From: Serratia quinivorans
GTDB lineage: Bacteria > Pseudomonadota > Gammaproteobacteria > Enterobacterales > Enterobacteriaceae
DNA: 64,000 nucleotides
NCBI RefSeq assembly: GCF_946227985.1
Contig: NZ_CAMKGL010000012.1
Location: 62,001-126,000, forward strand
Reading direction: 5' to 3'
Under the pieces are notes generated by a model that was not told the origin of the DNA, did not search any database, and was given only the letters and a program-made list of their open reading frames with translations. Below, in pieces: positions 8,820-17,662 of this stretch. Both the position numbers and the translations under genes were made by a program. Every line of letters starts with the position of its first letter. Position 1 is the stretch's first letter.

Positions 8820-9917
8820 ATGAGTCAGCTATTTACCCCCATTACACTGGGAAAATTGAGTTTACCCAATCGCATTATTATTGCACCTATGTGCCAATAT
8901 TCTGCCGACCACGGCAAAGCCACCGAATGGCATACCCTGCACCTTGGGCACCTGTCCTTGTCCGGTGCAGGTCTGCTGATTGTCGAAGCCGCCTCGGTCG
9001 CGCCCGAAGGGCGCATTACGCCGAACGATCTTGGTCTGTGGGACGACGCGACCGAACAGGCACTGGCCGAGGTAGTACAGGCGGTCAAAAAACACGCCAC
9101 CATGCCACTGGGTATCCAACTTGCGCATGCCGGGCGTAAAGCCTCCTGCGCAGTGCCCTGGGCGGGCGGTGGTCAACTTAGTGCCGCCAACGGGGGCTGG
9201 CAGACGCTCTCTTCCTCCACCGTTCCTTTCGCACAGCAGGATGAACCTCCTGCAGCAATGAACCTGGAACAGATTGAGCAACTGAAAGCACAATTTGTTG
9301 ACGCGGCAAAACGCGCCGATCGGCTGGGTTTTGAATTAATTGAGCTACATGGCGCACACGGTTACCTGTTGCACCAGTTCCTTTCACCTCTGGCCAATCA
9401 GCGTAACGACCAATACGGCGGTTCATTGCAAAACCGCATGCGCCTGCTGCTGGAAATTTTCACCGAAGTACGCGACGTATTTCCGGCACACAAAGCGCTC
9501 GGCGTGCGTATTTCCGCCAGTGACTGGGTCGAAGGTGGTTGGGATGAACAGCAATCGGTTACGCTGGCAAAAGCGCTGAAAGAGCTGGGTTGTGACTATA
9601 TTCACGTTTCCAGCGGCGGCCTTTCCCCCCTGCAGAAGATCACGGTGGGGCCCAATTATCAGGTCCCCTTTGCTGAAACCATCAAGCGGGAAAGCGGGCT
9701 GCCGACCATTGCGGTCGGGTTAATTACCGAGCCGGAACAGGCGGAAGCCATTGTCGCGACCGGCCAGGCCGATATGGTAGCGCTGGCACGCGGTATCCTT
9801 TACAACCCACGCTGGCCATGGCACGCCGCGGCGAAACTGGGTGAGAAAGTCAGCGCACCACCGCAATATTGGCGCTCTGAACCGCACGTACTGAAAGGCT
9901 TGTTTAAAAACGGCTAA
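8820..9917 (+). CDS. Old Yellow Enzyme, YqjM/XenA-type ene-reductase
   Basis: This 365-residue FMN TIM-barrel oxidoreductase belongs to the thermophilic-like class of Old Yellow Enzymes. Diagnostic features are APMCQYSA with Cys25 near the flavin, substrate-binding His177 and His180 (HGAHGYLLHQF), QLAHAGRKAS, and the C-terminal ARGILYNPRWPWHAA. Such enzymes reduce activated C=C bonds with NADPH and often act on electrophile or quinone stress. GGAGG sits 6 bases before the ATG. It is inserted between trhO and lpxL, divergent from trhO; the physiological substrate is not known. Confidence 0.92.
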   Translation: MSQLFTPITLGKLSLPNRIIIAPMCQYSADHGKATEWHTLHLGHLSLSGAGLLIVEAASVAPEGRITPNDLGLWDDATEQALAEVVQAVKKHATMPLGIQLAHAGRKASCAVPWAGGGQLSAANGGWQTLSSSTVPFAQQDEPPAAMNLEQIEQLKAQFVDAAKRADRLGFELIELHGAHGYLLHQFLSPLANQRNDQYGGSLQNRMRLLLEIFTEVRDVFPAHKALGVRISASDWVEGGWDEQQSVTLAKALKELGCDYIHVSSGGLSPLQKITVGPNYQVPFAETIKRESGLPTIAVGLITEPEQAEAIVATGQADMVALARGILYNPRWPWHAAAKLGEKVSAPPQYWRSEPHVLKGLFKNG

Positions 9918-9935
9918 AGCTATCGGGGCGGATGC

Positions 9936-10097
9936 TCAGCGCCCGCCCCGGCATTCGGTAAAACCGGAAATCACCGTTCCCGCAGCCAGGGCGATACCCG
10001 CCACCAGCAGCAACGGATTAAACTGCAGATGTGCCCCCAGGCTGCCTAGCAGTGCTCCACTGACCAACAATCCCGCACTCAACCATGTAGCCAACAT
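9936..10097 (-). CDS. Small two-helix membrane protein (YgaP-TM/DUF2892-like)
   Basis: This 53-codon gene has a GGAGAT ribosome site 4 bases before its ATG. The product has two hydrophobic segments (ATWLSAGLLVSGALLGSL and LLLVAGIALAAGTVISG) and a short polar tail with one Cys. The order GxLLGS ... AGxxxAGxxISGF resembles the transmembrane tail of YgaP/DUF2892 proteins; this is a weak visual match. It is convergent with the Old Yellow Enzyme gene and divergent from lpxL. Confidence 0.55.
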   Translation of the reverse strand: MLATWLSAGLLVSGALLGSLGAHLQFNPLLLVAGIALAAGTVISGFTECRGGR

Positions 10098-10373
10098 AAG
10101 ATCTCCCTAACAAATTGCGCGAGATAATACGCGCCTGTCGAGTATGGATTTTATCCTTTAGAGCCATTTAGCTTAATTTCCAGCCACTTTATATCCGTTC
10201 ATCATTAAAAATGATGTTTTAATGCGGTGCCTTTTCACGTTCTTCGATAAAAATGCCACAATAGTCGGTTATAAACGGCAGAAAATAAAAGCTTGGTTAA
10301 AATTCCCCCACAGGAGAGACCATTCAAGAACTCTGTTATTATCATTAAATGACTGCTTCTAAGCTGAGAACAT

Positions 10374-11294
10374 ATGACTCAAGTTCCTTCTTTTAATCGT
10401 TCTTTACTGCATCCGCGTTACTGGCTCACCTGGATCGGCATCGGTTTGCTTTACCTGTTGGTCTTGCTGCCTTATCCGATTATTTATCGCCTTGGCACCT
10501 CGCTGGGCCGTTTTTCCATGCGATTTCTCAAGCGCCGCGTGGCAATAGCTCAGCGTAATCTGGTGCTGTGCTTCCCGGACATGCCGCAAGCCGAACGCGA
10601 TGCGTTGGTGGTGCAAAATTTTGAATCCGTCGGTATGGGGCTGTTTGAAACCGGTATGGCGTGGTTTTGGCCAAACTGGCGTATCGAACGCTGGTTCCAG
10701 GTTAGCGGGCTGGAACATATTCAGAAGGCACGAGACAACCATCAGGGGGTTTTGCTGATCGGTCTGCACTTCCTGACGCTGGAACTGGGTGCCCGTATCT
10801 TTGGTATTCATAATCCGGGCATCGGCGTTTATCGGCCGCACGACAACAAGCTGATGGACTGGCTGCAGACCTGGGGTCGCATGCGTTCCAACAAATCGAT
10901 GCTGGACCGTAAGGACGTAAAAGGCATGATCCGTGCGCTAAAGCAGGGGGACATCATCTGGTACGCCCCGGACCACGATTATGGCCCGCGCAGCAGTGTG
11001 TTCGCCCCCCTGTTCGCCGTAGAGAAAGCCGCTACCACCACCGGCAGCTACATATTGGTCAGGATGGGCAAACCGGCCATTATTCCCTTTACCCCGCGCC
11101 GCCTGCCGGATGCCAAAGGGTATGAGTTGATTATGCAGCCGGCGGTGGAAAACTTCCCGCTGGATAATGAGTTCGAGGCCGCCGCCTTTATGAATAAGGT
11201 CGTGGAGAAGGAAATCCTGATGGCGCCGGATCAGTACATGTGGCTGCACCGCCGCTTCAAAACCCGCCCGGAAGGCGAACCTTCACTGTATTGA
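10374..11294 (+). CDS. lpxL: Lipid A lauroyl acyltransferase LpxL
   Basis: At 306 residues it equals E. coli LpxL (HtrB), which adds the secondary laurate chain to Kdo2-lipid IVA at the inner membrane. There is one N-terminal anchor ([19 protein letters not shown]). The HX4D/E catalytic motif is His132 ... Glu137 (HFLTLE), followed by [19 protein letters not shown] and [14 protein letters not shown]. The C-terminus [13 protein letters not shown] is conserved. The upstream 270 bp hold its promoter. A strong terminator follows. Confidence 0.96.
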   Translation: MTQVPSFNRSLLHPRYWLTWIGIGLLYLLVLLPYPIIYRLGTSLGRFSMRFLKRRVAIAQRNLVLCFPDMPQAERDALVVQNFESVGMGLFETGMAWFWPNWRIERWFQVSGLEHIQKARDNHQGVLLIGLHFLTLELGARIFGIHNPGIGVYRPHDNKLMDWLQTWGRMRSNKSMLDRKDVKGMIRALKQGDIIWYAPDHDYGPRSSVFAPLFAVEKAATTTGSYILVRMGKPAIIPFTPRRLPDAKGYELIMQPAVENFPLDNEFEAAAFMNKVVEKEILMAPDQYMWLHRRFKTRPEGEPSLY

Positions 11295-11300
11295 CTCGCT

Positions 11301-11323
11301 AACCCGCCCTCGGCGGGTTTTTT
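11301..11323 (+). terminator. Rho-independent terminator after lpxL
   Basis: The stem AACCCGCC/GGCGGGTT with a 3-base loop is followed by a run of T. Confidence 0.92.
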
Positions 11324-11394
11324 ATTCCGCAGATCTTGAGAATCAATGGTAACGGTGGGATGGTAAAGCCTTCGCCGTTAATTCTGGAGCCGCC

Positions 11395-11679
11395 ATGTAC
11401 ATCGTTAACCTGACCTACCACCGCCCGATAGAAGAAGTCGACAGCCACCTTGAAGGGCACATCGCCTGGCTGAAAAAATATTTCCAGGACGGTACCTTCA
11501 TCGCCTCCGGCCGTAAGAACCCACGTACCGGCGGTGTGATCCTGGTAAAAGGTATTGAGCGTGCGCAGCTGGACATCATTGTCGGGCAAGATCCTTTCAA
11601 TGCCGTAGCCCACTATGAAATTACCGATGTCGCCCTCTCCACCACCGCCAGTGGTTTTGAACTGCTTGCCGGGCTTTAA
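11395..11679 (+). CDS. YCII-domain protein (YciI-like)
   Basis: This 94-residue protein is a single YCII domain: MYIVNLTYHRP, then the conserved His in LEGHIAWLKKYFQDG, SGRKNPRTGGVIL, and a Asp-Pro-Phe motif (QDPF). The fold is ferredoxin-like with a His/Asp pair, and a few relatives are dehydrochlorinases or muconolactone-like enzymes, but most have no known reaction. It lies alone between lpxL and mdtG, each with its own signals. GGAG lies 7 bases before the ATG. Confidence 0.85.
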   Translation: MYIVNLTYHRPIEEVDSHLEGHIAWLKKYFQDGTFIASGRKNPRTGGVILVKGIERAQLDIIVGQDPFNAVAHYEITDVALSTTASGFELLAGL

Positions 11680-11879
11680 ATTCGCCTTTTTTCCGCGCGT
11701 ACAGCGCGGAATACTGCCAATATTCGATTTTTAAAACTTTATTTCATTTCCCGTATATCTCACCCCACATCAATTGATGCTACCTATAATTAAGCGCATA
11801 CTTACCAGGCTAACTTTTTTGCTTTGCCCGATTGACTGCTCATGCAAGCAAAGCCTTCTACCTTACGTAACAGGATCTT

Positions 11880-13115
11880 ATGGCTTCGGCACCCGAACTC
11901 ATCAACTGGAAACGCAATCTCTTTGTCGCCTGGCTGGGGTGTTTCCTCACCGGTGCCGCCTTCAGTCTGATCATGCCATTCCTGCCGCTGTATGTAGAAA
12001 CCCTGGGCGTCACCGGTCACCAGGCGCTGAATATGTGGTCTGGACTGGTATTCAGTATCACCTTCCTGTTCTCTGCGATTGCCTCCCCGTTCTGGGGCGG
12101 GCTGGCCGATCGCCGCGGGCGCAAGTTGATGCTGCTGCGATCGGCATTGGGCATGTCGATAGTGATGCTGTTGATGGGCATGGCGCAGAATATTTGGCAG
12201 TTTTTGGCTCTGCGCGCAGTGCTGGGCCTGCTCGGCGGTTTTATCCCCAATGCCAATGCGCTGATTGCCACACAGGTGCCGCGCAATCGCAGCGGTTGGG
12301 CACTGGGTACCCTGTCCACCGGCGGCGTCAGCGGTGCATTGATTGGGCCGCTGATTGGCGGCCTGCTAGCCGACCAGTATGGCCTGCGGCCGGTGTTCTA
12401 CATTACCGCCGGTGTGCTGCTGGCCTGCTTTGTGCTGACGCTGCTGTATGTCAAAGAACAGTTCACCCCGGTGCAGAAAAAAGACATGCTGCACGCCCGT
12501 CAGGTATTCGCGGCGCTAAAAAGCCCCAAGCTGATCCTCAGCCTGTTTGTCACCACCATGATTATTCAGATTGCCACCGGATCCATCGCGCCGATCCTGA
12601 CGCTGTACGTCCGTGATTTGGCCGGTAACATTCATAATCTGGCTTTTGTCAGCGGTTTGATCGCCTCGGTGCCGGGCGTCGCCGCACTGATGAGTGCGCC
12701 ACGGCTGGGCAAGCTGGGCGACAGGATCGGCCCGGAGCGCATTCTGGTATTTATGCTGATCGTATCGGTGCTGTTGCTGATCCCGATGGCTTTTGTGCAA
12801 ACCCCGTGGCAACTCGGCGTACTTCGCTTCCTGCTGGGCGCTGCCGATGGCGCACTGCTGCCGGCGGTACAAACCTTGCTGATCTACAACTGCACCAATC
12901 AGGTCGCCGGGCGGATCTTCAGCTATAACCAATCGTTCCGCGATATTGGCAACGTCAGTGGCCCACTAATGGGGGCCGCCGTCTCCGCCAGTTATGGCTT
13001 CCGTGCGGTATTCTGCGTCACCGCTCTGGTGGTGCTGTTCAACGCCGTTTATTCCTGGTGGTGTTTGCAACGTCGCCCGACACGAATGAGAGAAGACACC
13101 CTGCAGGAAGAGTAA
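11880..13115 (+). CDS. mdtG: MFS multidrug efflux protein MdtG
   Basis: This 411-residue twelve-helix major facilitator matches E. coli MdtG (408 aa) throughout: [22 protein letters not shown], the motif-A loop [12 protein letters not shown], and [17 protein letters not shown]. MdtG exports fosfomycin and deoxycholate when overexpressed in E. coli and belongs to the MarA/SoxS/Rob regulon there. A marbox is possible in the 200 bp upstream but could not be assigned. The ATG at 11880 has only a weak ribosome site (AGGATCTT). Confidence 0.95.
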   Translation: MASAPELINWKRNLFVAWLGCFLTGAAFSLIMPFLPLYVETLGVTGHQALNMWSGLVFSITFLFSAIASPFWGGLADRRGRKLMLLRSALGMSIVMLLMGMAQNIWQFLALRAVLGLLGGFIPNANALIATQVPRNRSGWALGTLSTGGVSGALIGPLIGGLLADQYGLRPVFYITAGVLLACFVLTLLYVKEQFTPVQKKDMLHARQVFAALKSPKLILSLFVTTMIIQIATGSIAPILTLYVRDLAGNIHNLAFVSGLIASVPGVAALMSAPRLGKLGDRIGPERILVFMLIVSVLLLIPMAFVQTPWQLGVLRFLLGAADGALLPAVQTLLIYNCTNQVAGRIFSYNQSFRDIGNVSGPLMGAAVSASYGFRAVFCVTALVVLFNAVYSWWCLQRRPTRMREDTLQEE

Positions 13116-13591
13116 TAGCCGCATTTATCACCACTTCCTTTACTTTAATGGGTCGACGGCCCGTTTCCCCTACTTTTAGTATTGATACCTTTCACCCCCA
13201 CCTTTCCAGCCACCACCAGACAATTCTTAGTTTAATTGATTGTTTTTTAAAAAGTTATTAACTTTTAGCGCAATAAACCAGCTGTCAATAACATTCCCGC
13301 CGAAACCAACATAAAAACCAGGAAAGGAGATGTTTGTCGACTTTTCATCTAAAAAATGGGATACAGGGACTAGACAAAACCACCATCCAGTTATCAAATG
13401 GTTAAATAATATCACGCCCAATGTAAAGCATTGGCCAAGTGAAAAAAGGCCGACGCGCTTTCCACGGTTAACGGGCGCTGCGGCTGCGGTTTTGTCGGGT
13501 AATCCGCACTGGGTGGATCACCTTCCTTAAATACACATACATACCACAGTATAAGCTGCATAAATGCGGCGCATTTTATTGGGAAGACGTT
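13116..13591. other. Intergenic region upstream of the peptide transporter
   Basis: This 476-bp stretch contains no supported gene on either strand. Open frames here lack ribosome sites and resemble nothing known. It is AT-rich in the first 300 bases and should hold the promoter of the POT gene. Confidence 0.55.
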
Positions 13592-15145
13592 ATGCAATCC
13601 TCTGTTAATAACCAAGAAAGCCGGACCTTCTTCGGTCACCCTTATCCACTGGGATCCCTGTTCTTTACCGAAATGTGGGAGCGGTTCTCGTTTTACGGCA
13701 TTCGCCCATTACTGATCCTGTTTATGGCCGCCACTGTCTATGACGGCGGCATGGGGCTGGCACGTGAAAATGCTTCGGCGATTGTCGGTATCTTTGCTGG
13801 CAGCATGTATCTGGCGGCCCTGCCGGGTGGCTGGCTGGCGGATAACTGGCTCGGCCAACAAAGAGCGGTTTGGTACGGCTCGATTTTGATCGCCCTCGGC
13901 CACCTGTCGATCGCACTGTCCGCCTTTATGGGCAATAACCTGTTCTTCATCGGCCTGATGTTTATTGTGTTGGGTTCCGGCCTGTTCAAAACCTGTATCT
14001 CGGTGATGGTCGGTACGCTGTACAAGAAAGGCGACAACCGCCGCGACGGTGGTTTCTCGCTGTTCTATATGGGCATCAACATGGGCTCGTTTATCGCCCC
14101 GCTGATCTCCGGCTGGTTGATCCGTTCTCACGGCTGGCACTGGGGCTTCGGTATCGGTGGCATCGGTATGTTGGTGGCGTTGGTGATCTTCCGCGTCTTT
14201 GCCGTACCGGCAATGAAACGTTATGACAGCGAGGTCGGCCTGGACTCTACCTGGAATAGCCCTGTTGCCAAGAAAAATGGCGTTGGCGCCTGGTTGATTG
14301 CACTGGCCATCGGCGTAGCCGTGGTTGTTACCCTGATTGCCCAAGGCATCATCGTGATTAACCCTGTCGCGGTAGCCAGCATGCTGGTTTATGTCATTGC
14401 CGCCTCGGTAACCCTGTACTTCATTTACCTGTTCGTGTTTGCAGGTCTTAGCCGTAAAGAACGCGCACGCCTGCTGGTATGCTTTATTCTGTTGGTGTCC
14501 GCTGCCTTCTTCTGGTCAGCATTCGAACAGAAACCAACCTCGTTCAACCTGTTCGCCAACGACTACACCAACCGTATGATTGGCGACTTCGAAATCCCTG
14601 CGGTGTGGTTCCAGTCAATCAATGCCCTGTTCATTATTCTGCTGGCCCCGGTATTTAGCTGGGCATGGCCGGCTCTGGCACGTAATAAAGTGCGCCTGAG
14701 CAGTATCACCAAGTTTGTTATCGGTATTCTGTTTGCCGCTGCAGGTTTTGGTCTGATGATGCTGGCAGCGCAGAACGTACTGGGCAATGGTGGCGCAGGC
14801 GTGTCCCCGCTGTGGCTGGTCGGCAGTATTTTGATGCTGACGCTGGGCGAACTGTGCCTTAGCCCAATCGGGCTGGCAACCATGACGCTGTTGGCACCAG
14901 AAAGAATGCGCGGCCAAATGATGGGCCTGTGGTTCTGTGCCAGCGCACTGGGCAACCTGGCTGCGGGACTGATCGGTGGGCATGTGAAAGCCGACCAACT
15001 GGAAATGCTGCCTAACCTGTTCGCACGCTGCTCGATTGCCCTGCTGATCTGTGCTGCGGTGCTGACCCTGCTGATCGTCCCGATCCGCCGGATGATGGAA
15101 AACACTCAGGGTAAAAGCGCGCAGAAACCGGCAACCAACGCCTGA
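13592..15145 (+). CDS. Proton-dependent oligopeptide transporter (POT family)
   Basis: This 517-residue polytopic protein has the POT signature ExxERF (EMWERFSFYGIRPLL near residues 28-42), which couples protons to di/tripeptide uptake. The family feature FYMGINMGSFIAPL and the EQKPTSFNLFANDY stretch in helix 7 are present. It differs clearly from E. coli DtpA, DtpB, DtpC and DtpD, so it is named by family only. It is a single transcription unit with a strong terminator, inserted between mdtG and msyB relative to E. coli. Confidence 0.92.
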   Translation: MQSSVNNQESRTFFGHPYPLGSLFFTEMWERFSFYGIRPLLILFMAATVYDGGMGLARENASAIVGIFAGSMYLAALPGGWLADNWLGQQRAVWYGSILIALGHLSIALSAFMGNNLFFIGLMFIVLGSGLFKTCISVMVGTLYKKGDNRRDGGFSLFYMGINMGSFIAPLISGWLIRSHGWHWGFGIGGIGMLVALVIFRVFAVPAMKRYDSEVGLDSTWNSPVAKKNGVGAWLIALAIGVAVVVTLIAQGIIVINPVAVASMLVYVIAASVTLYFIYLFVFAGLSRKERARLLVCFILLVSAAFFWSAFEQKPTSFNLFANDYTNRMIGDFEIPAVWFQSINALFIILLAPVFSWAWPALARNKVRLSSITKFVIGILFAAAGFGLMMLAAQNVLGNGGAGVSPLWLVGSILMLTLGELCLSPIGLATMTLLAPERMRGQMMGLWFCASALGNLAAGLIGGHVKADQLEMLPNLFARCSIALLICAAVLTLLIVPIRRMMENTQGKSAQKPATNA

Positions 15146-15167
15146 TAACCGTTTTGCTTAACCCTTC

Positions 15168-15197
15168 AGCCAGCGCCCGGTGCGCTGGCTTTTTTTA
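15168..15197 (+). terminator. Rho-independent terminator after the POT gene
   Basis: A 9-bp stem (AGCCAGCGC / GCGCTGGCT) with a 5-base loop is followed by seven T. It overlaps the 3' end of the convergent VOC gene. Confidence 0.92.
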
Positions 15198-15593
15198 TTG
15201 TTCCCACGCCCGCTGTTGCAGCACCACTCGGTAACCGTCCAGATCTTCGAACGTCTGTCCGCTATTGTCCCAATAGGGATTGTATGCCACGACATGCCGA
15301 AAACCTGCAGCCAACATGCGCCGGCAACCGGCAAGCCATTCCTCCTCATTCGGCAAGTAAAATACCAGCAAATGATCTTGCGTCGGGGCCTGTCCCACTT
15401 TTATGCCACGATGGTGAGTGAATTCCAGGTGATAACCGTGCTGTGGGTGCCCGACCATCACGCCGTCAAAACCCTGATGATCGTTAAACTCGCCCAAGCG
15501 TTCAAATCCCAACCCCTGGCAGTACATAGCCGCAATTTCCTGCAGGTGGTCGGTCGGGCGCGCAATGCGCAGCACTGCGTTGGCTATTGGCAT
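15195..15593 (-). CDS. VOC (glyoxalase/bleomycin-resistance fold) protein
   Basis: This 132-residue protein has the paired beta-alpha-beta-beta-beta layout of the VOC superfamily. Typical elements are LRIARPTDHLQEIAAMYCQGLGF at the start, HLEFTHHRG as a metal-ligand candidate, and NPYWDNSGQTFEDLDGYRVVL at the end. The reaction is unknown; relatives bind a metal and a thiol adduct or act as dioxygenases. Its start overlaps the stop of the YeeE/YedE gene by one base, so it is the last gene of a four-gene sulfur-linked operon. Confidence 0.85.
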   Translation of the reverse strand: MPIANAVLRIARPTDHLQEIAAMYCQGLGFERLGEFNDHQGFDGVMVGHPQHGYHLEFTHHRGIKVGQAPTQDHLLVFYLPNEEEWLAGCRRMLAAGFRHVVAYNPYWDNSGQTFEDLDGYRVVLQQRAWEQ

Positions 15594-16012
15594 TATTTTC
15601 TCCGTATCATGATGAACTCATACAGCGCCATGCCCACCAGCATGGCCGCCACGAACTGCCAGCCGGCCGAAGAACCGGCACCGGCGAGTACCCAGGCCGG
15701 TCCGGGGCAAATACCCGCCATGCCCCAACCGATACCAAACAGCGCGCTGCCTGCCAGCAAACGGCCATCGAGGCGGCGGTTGGCTGGGATCTGCATCTCT
15801 TCCCCCAGCAAAGTACGTTGTCGCCTGTGTGCCCAGTAAAACGCCGGGGCGGCCACCGCAATCGCACCCACCATCACCAGAGCCAATGAAGGATCCCAGT
15901 GGCCGGTAATATCGAGAAACGCCAATACCTTGGCCGGATTGGCCATCCCTGCAACGATCAGACCAAGGCCAAAAATGGCACCGCTCAGCAAAGCAAACAG
16001 GTATCTGTGCAT
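15593..16012 (-). CDS. YeeE/YedE half-transporter, DUF6691-type subunit
   Basis: This 139-residue, four-helix membrane protein has the signatures GLGLIVAGMANPAKVLAFLD near the start and the cysteine motif GICPGPAW (Cys102). Such half-size proteins pair with a YeeE/YedE partner and are thought to move thiosulfate or other sulfur compounds across the inner membrane. It follows the partner gene by 4 bases. Similar two-protein sets (PmpA/PmpB, as remembered) are controlled by the ArsR regulator PigS in Serratia sp. 39006. Confidence 0.88.
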   Translation of the reverse strand: MHRYLFALLSGAIFGLGLIVAGMANPAKVLAFLDITGHWDPSLALVMVGAIAVAAPAFYWAHRRQRTLLGEEMQIPANRRLDGRLLAGSALFGIGWGMAGICPGPAWVLAGAGSSAGWQFVAAMLVGMALYEFIMIRRK

Positions 16013-16016
16013 GCGG

Positions 16017-16451
16017 TTAGCCTCCTACCCAGTGACGGACGGCCCATACCGTGGCAAAACCCAACAGCATAAATACCTCCGTGGCCGCCAGCGAACGCGG
16101 TGCCAGTCTTGCCGTGCCGCAAACCCCATGACCGCTGGTGCAACCACCACCCAACCGGGTACCCAAGCCAACCAACAATCCGGCCAACATCAGCCACAGG
16201 CTGCTGCCGCTCACCGCCATGGCCGGTAAGGGTGCGGCGATACCATACAGCCAGGGTGAAACCAGCAACCCGACAAGAAATGCGACTCGCCAGGCTTTCT
16301 CTTTACCCTGGGGTGTCAACAGACCGCCGGTAATGCCGCTAATACCGGCGATACGGCCGTTAAACATCAGCAGCAGTACCACCGCAACGCCAATAATGCC
16401 GCCGCCGGCCAGGGCTGATATGGGCGTAAAATGCAGCCAGTCAATGGTCAT
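16017..16451 (-). CDS. YeeE/YedE half-transporter with GCTSGHGxCG motif
   Basis: This 144-residue membrane protein carries the hallmark GGGCTSGHGVCG, with Cys104 and Cys111 placed to hand on sulfur. The ATG at 16451 overlaps the ArsR stop codon as ATGA, and GGGAGAG precedes it. An in-frame upstream Met has no such support. The arrangement implies coupled translation with the regulator. With the following gene it forms a two-part transporter for a reduced sulfur species (family-based inference). Confidence 0.9.
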   Translation of the reverse strand: MTIDWLHFTPISALAGGGIIGVAVVLLLMFNGRIAGISGITGGLLTPQGKEKAWRVAFLVGLLVSPWLYGIAAPLPAMAVSGSSLWLMLAGLLVGLGTRLGGGCTSGHGVCGTARLAPRSLAATEVFMLLGFATVWAVRHWVGG

Positions 16452-16759
16452 GGTGTCTCTCCCGATGCTGGGCAATAGAGTTGGTACAGGGTGTTAAGTA
16501 CTACCAACGCCTTTTCGTCGCTAACGACGTAGTAAATTTGCTTGCCTTCACGACGTGTGGACACCAGCCCTTCCTGACGCAATACGCCCAACTGCTGTGA
16601 AAGCGTCGGCTGACGAATTTCCAACGCTTGCGCCAACTCCCCCACCGACATCTCGCCCTGGCTAAGCTGGCACAGTAGCAGTAGGCGATCCTCATTGCCC
16701 AGCGTCCGCAGTAATGTTCCGGCCTGCGCCGCTGCCTGCCGCATGCTGTCGATATCCAT
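16448..16759 (-). CDS. ArsR-family regulator, BigR/SqrR/YgaV-like persulfide sensor
   Basis: This 103-residue winged-helix protein contains the ArsR core (LRTLGNEDRLLLLCQLSQGEMSVGEL, LSQQLGVLRQEGLVSTRREGKQIYY). Two cysteines, Cys30 in LLLLC and Cys96 in YQLYCP, occupy the positions of the sensing pair in BigR, SqrR and YgaV, which derepress when they form a tetrasulfide bridge. The metal-binding ELCVCD motif of arsenic sensors is absent. GGGGGAG lies before the ATG at 16759. It is the first gene of the YeeE/YedE operon and probably represses it. Confidence 0.9.
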   Translation of the reverse strand: MDIDSMRQAAAQAGTLLRTLGNEDRLLLLCQLSQGEMSVGELAQALEIRQPTLSQQLGVLRQEGLVSTRREGKQIYYVVSDEKALVVLNTLYQLYCPASGETP

Positions 16760-16855
16760 GACTCCCCCGAACAATTTATGAAATAATATATTGTATATTT
16801 ATAAACTATATTTCCTCACCGCACCATAGGCTGGTGCGAAAGGTTTCAGCATGGC

Positions 16856-17662
16856 ATGCTGCCGTTACGATTTTTCCGCGGACAGGAGATGCCCCGAACA
16901 ATGCTGCTTTTCCATGACGCTGTGCCCGCCAACCGGTCGATTGTGCCGGTTGCCAAAGATTATCAGCACGGCGACTTCGAGCCGCCCCACTACCATGACT
17001 GCGCGCAACTGATTCATAGCCTCAGCGGTGTGGTGCAGGTCAATACCCGTCAGGGAAGTTGGGTGGTGCCCCCCGGACGCGGCGTCTGGCTACCGGCCAG
17101 GGTTGAACACAGCCTGCGCATTACCGGCAAGGTGGCGGCAAGAGCGCTGTTGGTCGATCCGCTGGCGCGTGCCGATCTGCCGGCCTGTTGTGAAGTGGTA
17201 CAGGTTTCCCCGTTACTGCGTGAGCTGATTATCTGCGCGATGGATATCACGGCTGACTACCCCGTAGGGGGACGTGAGGAGCGAATAATGGAGTTGATCC
17301 TGGATGAGCTGCGCGTGCTGCCTATTTTGCCGCTGAATTTACCTGAGCCGCGTACTGAGGCCCTGCTGACGCTGTGTCGGCATATTCAGCAATCGCTGGC
17401 CCATCCCTGGGAATTAGAGCAGGCAGCCGGTTATATCAGCGTCAGCGGCCGCACGCTGTCACGGCGCTTTCAGCGTGAGACCGGACTGCGCTTTGGTGAC
17501 TGGGTGCGCCGCGCCCGTTTGCTGGCGGCATTGAACGCCCTGGCCGCCGGGCATTCGGTGCTGGAAGTGGCGCTGGATCTGGGTTACGACAGCCCCAGTG
17601 CTTTCAGCGCCATGTTCCGTCGCCTGCTGGGCGTCGCGCCCAGTGCTTATTTCGCCAAATAA
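16856..17662 (+). CDS. AraC-family transcription regulator
   Basis: This protein of about 253-268 residues has an N-terminal cupin ([38 protein letters not shown]) and a C-terminal double HTH ([24 protein letters not shown], then [28 protein letters not shown]). This matches the NimR/YeaM-like AraC group, whose members often control a neighbouring transporter. The start is uncertain: ATGs at 16856, 16889 and 16901 are in frame, and an AGGAG ends at 16888. Its 3' end overlaps the opposing leuA-type gene by 16 bases. Confidence 0.88.
   Translation: MLPLRFFRGQEMPRTMLLFHDAVPANRSIVPVAKDYQHGDFEPPHYHDCAQLIHSLSGVVQVNTRQGSWVVPPGRGVWLPARVEHSLRITGKVAARALLVDPLARADLPACCEVVQVSPLLRELIICAMDITADYPVGGREERIMELILDELRVLPILPLNLPEPRTEALLTLCRHIQQSLAHPWELEQAAGYISVSGRTLSRRFQRETGLRFGDWVRRARLLAALNALAAGHSVLEVALDLGYDSPSAFSAMFRRLLGVAPSAYFAK

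Noticed and set aside
13709-14344. Minus-strand open frame of 211 codons
   Set aside because: It is the complement of the POT transporter gene and reads as low-complexity Gln/His/Arg protein.
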